A stretch of 64,000 nt of DNA, taken from positions 27,167,321 through 27,231,320 of the forward strand of contig OX291542.1 in assembly GCA_946406115.1 (NCBI GenBank), in the 5' to 3' direction. Below the pieces are notes generated by a model that worked only from the letters and a program-made list of their open reading frames with translations, was not told the origin of the DNA and did not search any database. This DNA is from Apoda limacodes. Its lineage: Eukaryota > Arthropoda > Insecta > Lepidoptera > Limacodidae. The translations under genes were made by a program, and so were the position numbers. Below, one piece after another: positions 61,800 to 64,000 of the stretch (positions within the stretch are counted from its first letter, which is position 1; each line of letters starts with the position of its first letter).

Positions 61800-64000
61800 A
61801 TGACAAAGCAAAGGAAAGATGAATGTGATAATATTTTATGTTGAATTGTAGATATCTTTGGGGTAACAATCGTCAAACGTCAAACTCAAAGATCGAAATC
61901 CTTATCAGCACACAAAAGTCGAACCAAATTTAACAAATATTGAATGGATAACAAAGCCATTTTTCTATGTGTTTCGTGTTTTTATTGTCCTTACTTTGCT
62001 GTTACTTAAATTCGTGAAAATAAAAAAAATACCTGCAATACCAACAAGACTTTCTGAAGTTGCTATAATTAAAAAAATTATCGTTAGTTATATTTTTTTG
62101 TGTAGTATTTATTTTTTAAATTGCTGCGATGACGTATACTTACGTCAAATCTTTTAGCTAATTTTTAGAACAATCTTTCTCATACTTAGTAAATTTTTTT
62201 TGAAGTCAATTATTTTTAATGCAGTTTGTATTTACGTATCAATGCAATATAAAATATTGTTTGTCTGCCCGTCAGTGTCGAATTGTTAAAGTAAATTTTT
62301 ACCAACTTCTCGTTATCAGAACGTTGTGCGATTTTGCTTACACTTAAGGCACTTGTTTACACTTTAGGCACACATGACAAGGAAAAGAAGCGTAGTCTGT
62401 AAGTCCATCTTTCAGCATGAAAACTTCAAACTAAAATTCATTAATGTTTTGTTTAAAATTCTTTGTCAACTTAAACTTGTAATACTAGCTTTATCCTGCG
62501 GCTCAGTCTTCTCGGAGTTCGATTTTTGCCGTAGTGGGATTCGTACATTAACTCGTAAAAAAACCAATGTGCCGCGGTTACACCTACAGTAAAATCTATT
62601 TCAGTCCTCTTGATAGAGATAAAAAGTATCTACATATTTAACGAAAAAATAAACCAGCTTAAAAAAAAATATAAAAGAGTAAAAACTAAACACCTAAAGG
62701 AGACTTAGAATTGAACTCTTTTGCAAATGGTTACTAAAAATAGGTATATTTCTCTCCCAATTTTGATAAATCTTTTTGTATCAACAGAGAGCTCTATCTC
62801 TATCTATCAATTTTTATGCATTTTTTCCCAAAATGGTTTACTTTGTGTCTCTTTAGCAATAGGAACTCCCTCTGTCCATAATCCTATTGAAAAGATAAAC
62901 CTTAGGACCTAGTTTTAACCCTACTTGAGATTCCATGTTTTCCTTATTTACAAATAGCGTCATTTGGTCTTATTTAAACTTGATCATTTGTCTTGTCGAG
63001 GTTTTAAAAACTATTAAAAAAATTGAAATTAGAAAATAAGTATAAGAATGGATTTTGTAAAACTTGATCGTTTTTTTTCTTCAAAACTTTTCCAGAGAGC
63101 ACACACAAATGAATGGAACGGAAAAAGGCGTGGCTGTTGAAAAAGATATCGGCTAAGCACAGATAAGAAGCGGTCGATAAAACGGTCATTTATCTTTGTT
63201 ACTTTAGGCCGCCCGTCAATGTTAAAATGGACAACATTAGGTATAAAAAGTAGTACTAATATCAAACAATACAAAATTTTATGACCATTATTCTTAAAAT
63301 TAAATGAAATACAATTAAAAGATTTTAAAATAAATACAAAGAAAATAATTCATGTTTCATACTTAATTGGGCCAAAATCTCTAGTCCTGACCAAAAACAT
63401 TAAATTATTCTGTTTGTTTGATTTATTTCAACGAACAATTTTATTTACATATACACAGATTATCAAAATTGCATTTCAAGAATTTTGTTTCCCATAATTA
63501 AAAAAAAAAAATCAAAGTAAAGGCTACCTAAAACAGTGATATAAGCTTGCTGGAAAGGTGCCCTAAAGTAAATTTAACAAAGATATCAGACCTATGTGAG
63601 CATTCTTTTATCTGTCAAAAATATTTGAGCTGTGCCTTTTAAATGTATCAAAAACAAGAATGTTAAACTAAAAAAAATTGCTTCAGGATATGTCTCAGAA
63701 ATTAGGTCTAAAACAAAAATTTCGTGCTGCTGTTTACACATTTTTTTCAGCTGGCCGCCATTTTCATTTAAGGGCCTAATATGAATGATCTCCTTTGGTT
63801 AGCAAAAAATATTCCAAAAGAGATAAAACTGACCGAGTCATATTGTTGCGGTACAGTAAATTAAATATGTTTATCACCTACGTAAACAATATGATAAATA
63901 CATGCTCTAAAATAAGGTTTCTACTACACCTAAATTATTTTTTTCTAAAGCAGGTACACTAATGTACATCTTTTCCATGTTTTTCCTGACATTTTTACGT
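61800..64000. other. Copy B upstream DNA, no gene recognised
   Basis: It parallels 7,750-10,005 of copy A with many small indels. Short open frames (61,969-62,157; 62,374-62,592; 63,004-63,274) are not conserved as frames between copies. Confidence 0.5.

Larger units (their letters stand above)
44691..64000. repeat. Segmental duplication, copy B (runs past window end)
   Basis: It aligns with copy A (1,321-10,005) in the same orientation, interrupted by about 120 bp extra at 44,862-44,985, about 1 kb of unrelated DNA at 45,276-46,330, a ~590-bp deletion near 48,981, the 11.8-kb Foldback-like insertion and ~110 bp extra near 63,010-63,160. The last bases (gtacactaatgtacatcttt...) still match copy A. 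Confidence 0.9.

Noticed and set aside
62374..62592. Frame similar to 8,286-8,501 (MTxxxSxVCxSIFQHEN...)
   Set aside because: The similarity follows from the A/B duplication, the two diverge at their C-termini through indels, and part of it is an interspersed repeat ('ctttatcctgcggctcagtc').

Overview
The window looks like nuclear DNA from a moth or butterfly (Lepidoptera). It is AT-rich, its one convincing host gene is a four-exon insect gustatory receptor with GT-AG introns, and it is full of repeats with a lepidopteran character: the interspersed repeat carrying 'ccgcagctccgc' and ending in 'tttataatattagtag', LINE tails of the 'tttattgcacacc' type, tRNA-headed SINEs, and the 'ccttaccatcaggcggaccgtaag...ttagtggtat' LINE 3' end. 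No bacterial operons, rRNA, canonical tRNA or CRISPR arrays were seen. Nearly every other open frame is transposon-derived or chance.

Layout. About 45-1,215 is the 3' part of a jockey/CR1-type LINE (minus strand). About 1,241-10,005 is copy A of a segmental duplication and holds an apparently intact gustatory receptor gene (minus strand, exons 6733-6047, 5902-5825, 5715-5568, 3410-3229; 364 codons). From 10 to 19 kb are LINE fragments (11.2, 13.0 and 15.1-16.0 kb), palindromes, a 107-bp direct repeat and a three-copy, 600-bp tandem array (16.9-18.7 kb). A hAT transposon with TIRs and target-site duplication occupies 19,589-22,950; its promoter carries a heat-shock-element-like array. From 23 to 38.8 kb is mostly unannotatable intergenic DNA with scattered SINE, LINE and MITE pieces. 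A hairpin minisatellite lies at 38.87-39.43 kb. A decayed DNA transposon with a spliced gene and the motif SDNCAGQNRNR lies at 39.95-42.63 kb.

Copy B of the duplication begins near 44.69 kb and runs off the window end. Its receptor is a pseudogene: about 590 bp covering exon 2 and half of exon 1 are deleted, exon 4 has a 1-nt insertion and a nonsense codon, and exon 1 is split by an 11.8-kb Foldback-like element (49,259-61,054). That element has ~172-bp terminal inverted repeats differing at one position, a 9-bp target duplication with one mismatch, and arms built from about 29 tandem units of ~331 bp in opposing orientations. The paralogous empty site in copy A (6639-6647) fixes the insertion point. 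Internally it is a fusion of two such elements at a 4-bp microhomology, and its centre carries a broken PHD-like cysteine/histidine motif.

The most interesting items are the giant Foldback-like element with its terminal motif repeated in every unit, the heat-shock-type promoter inside the hAT element, the unclassified DDE-like transposon, and the intact/decayed receptor pair, which gives a relative order of events: SINE and LINE insertions, duplication, then B-specific decay and transposition.
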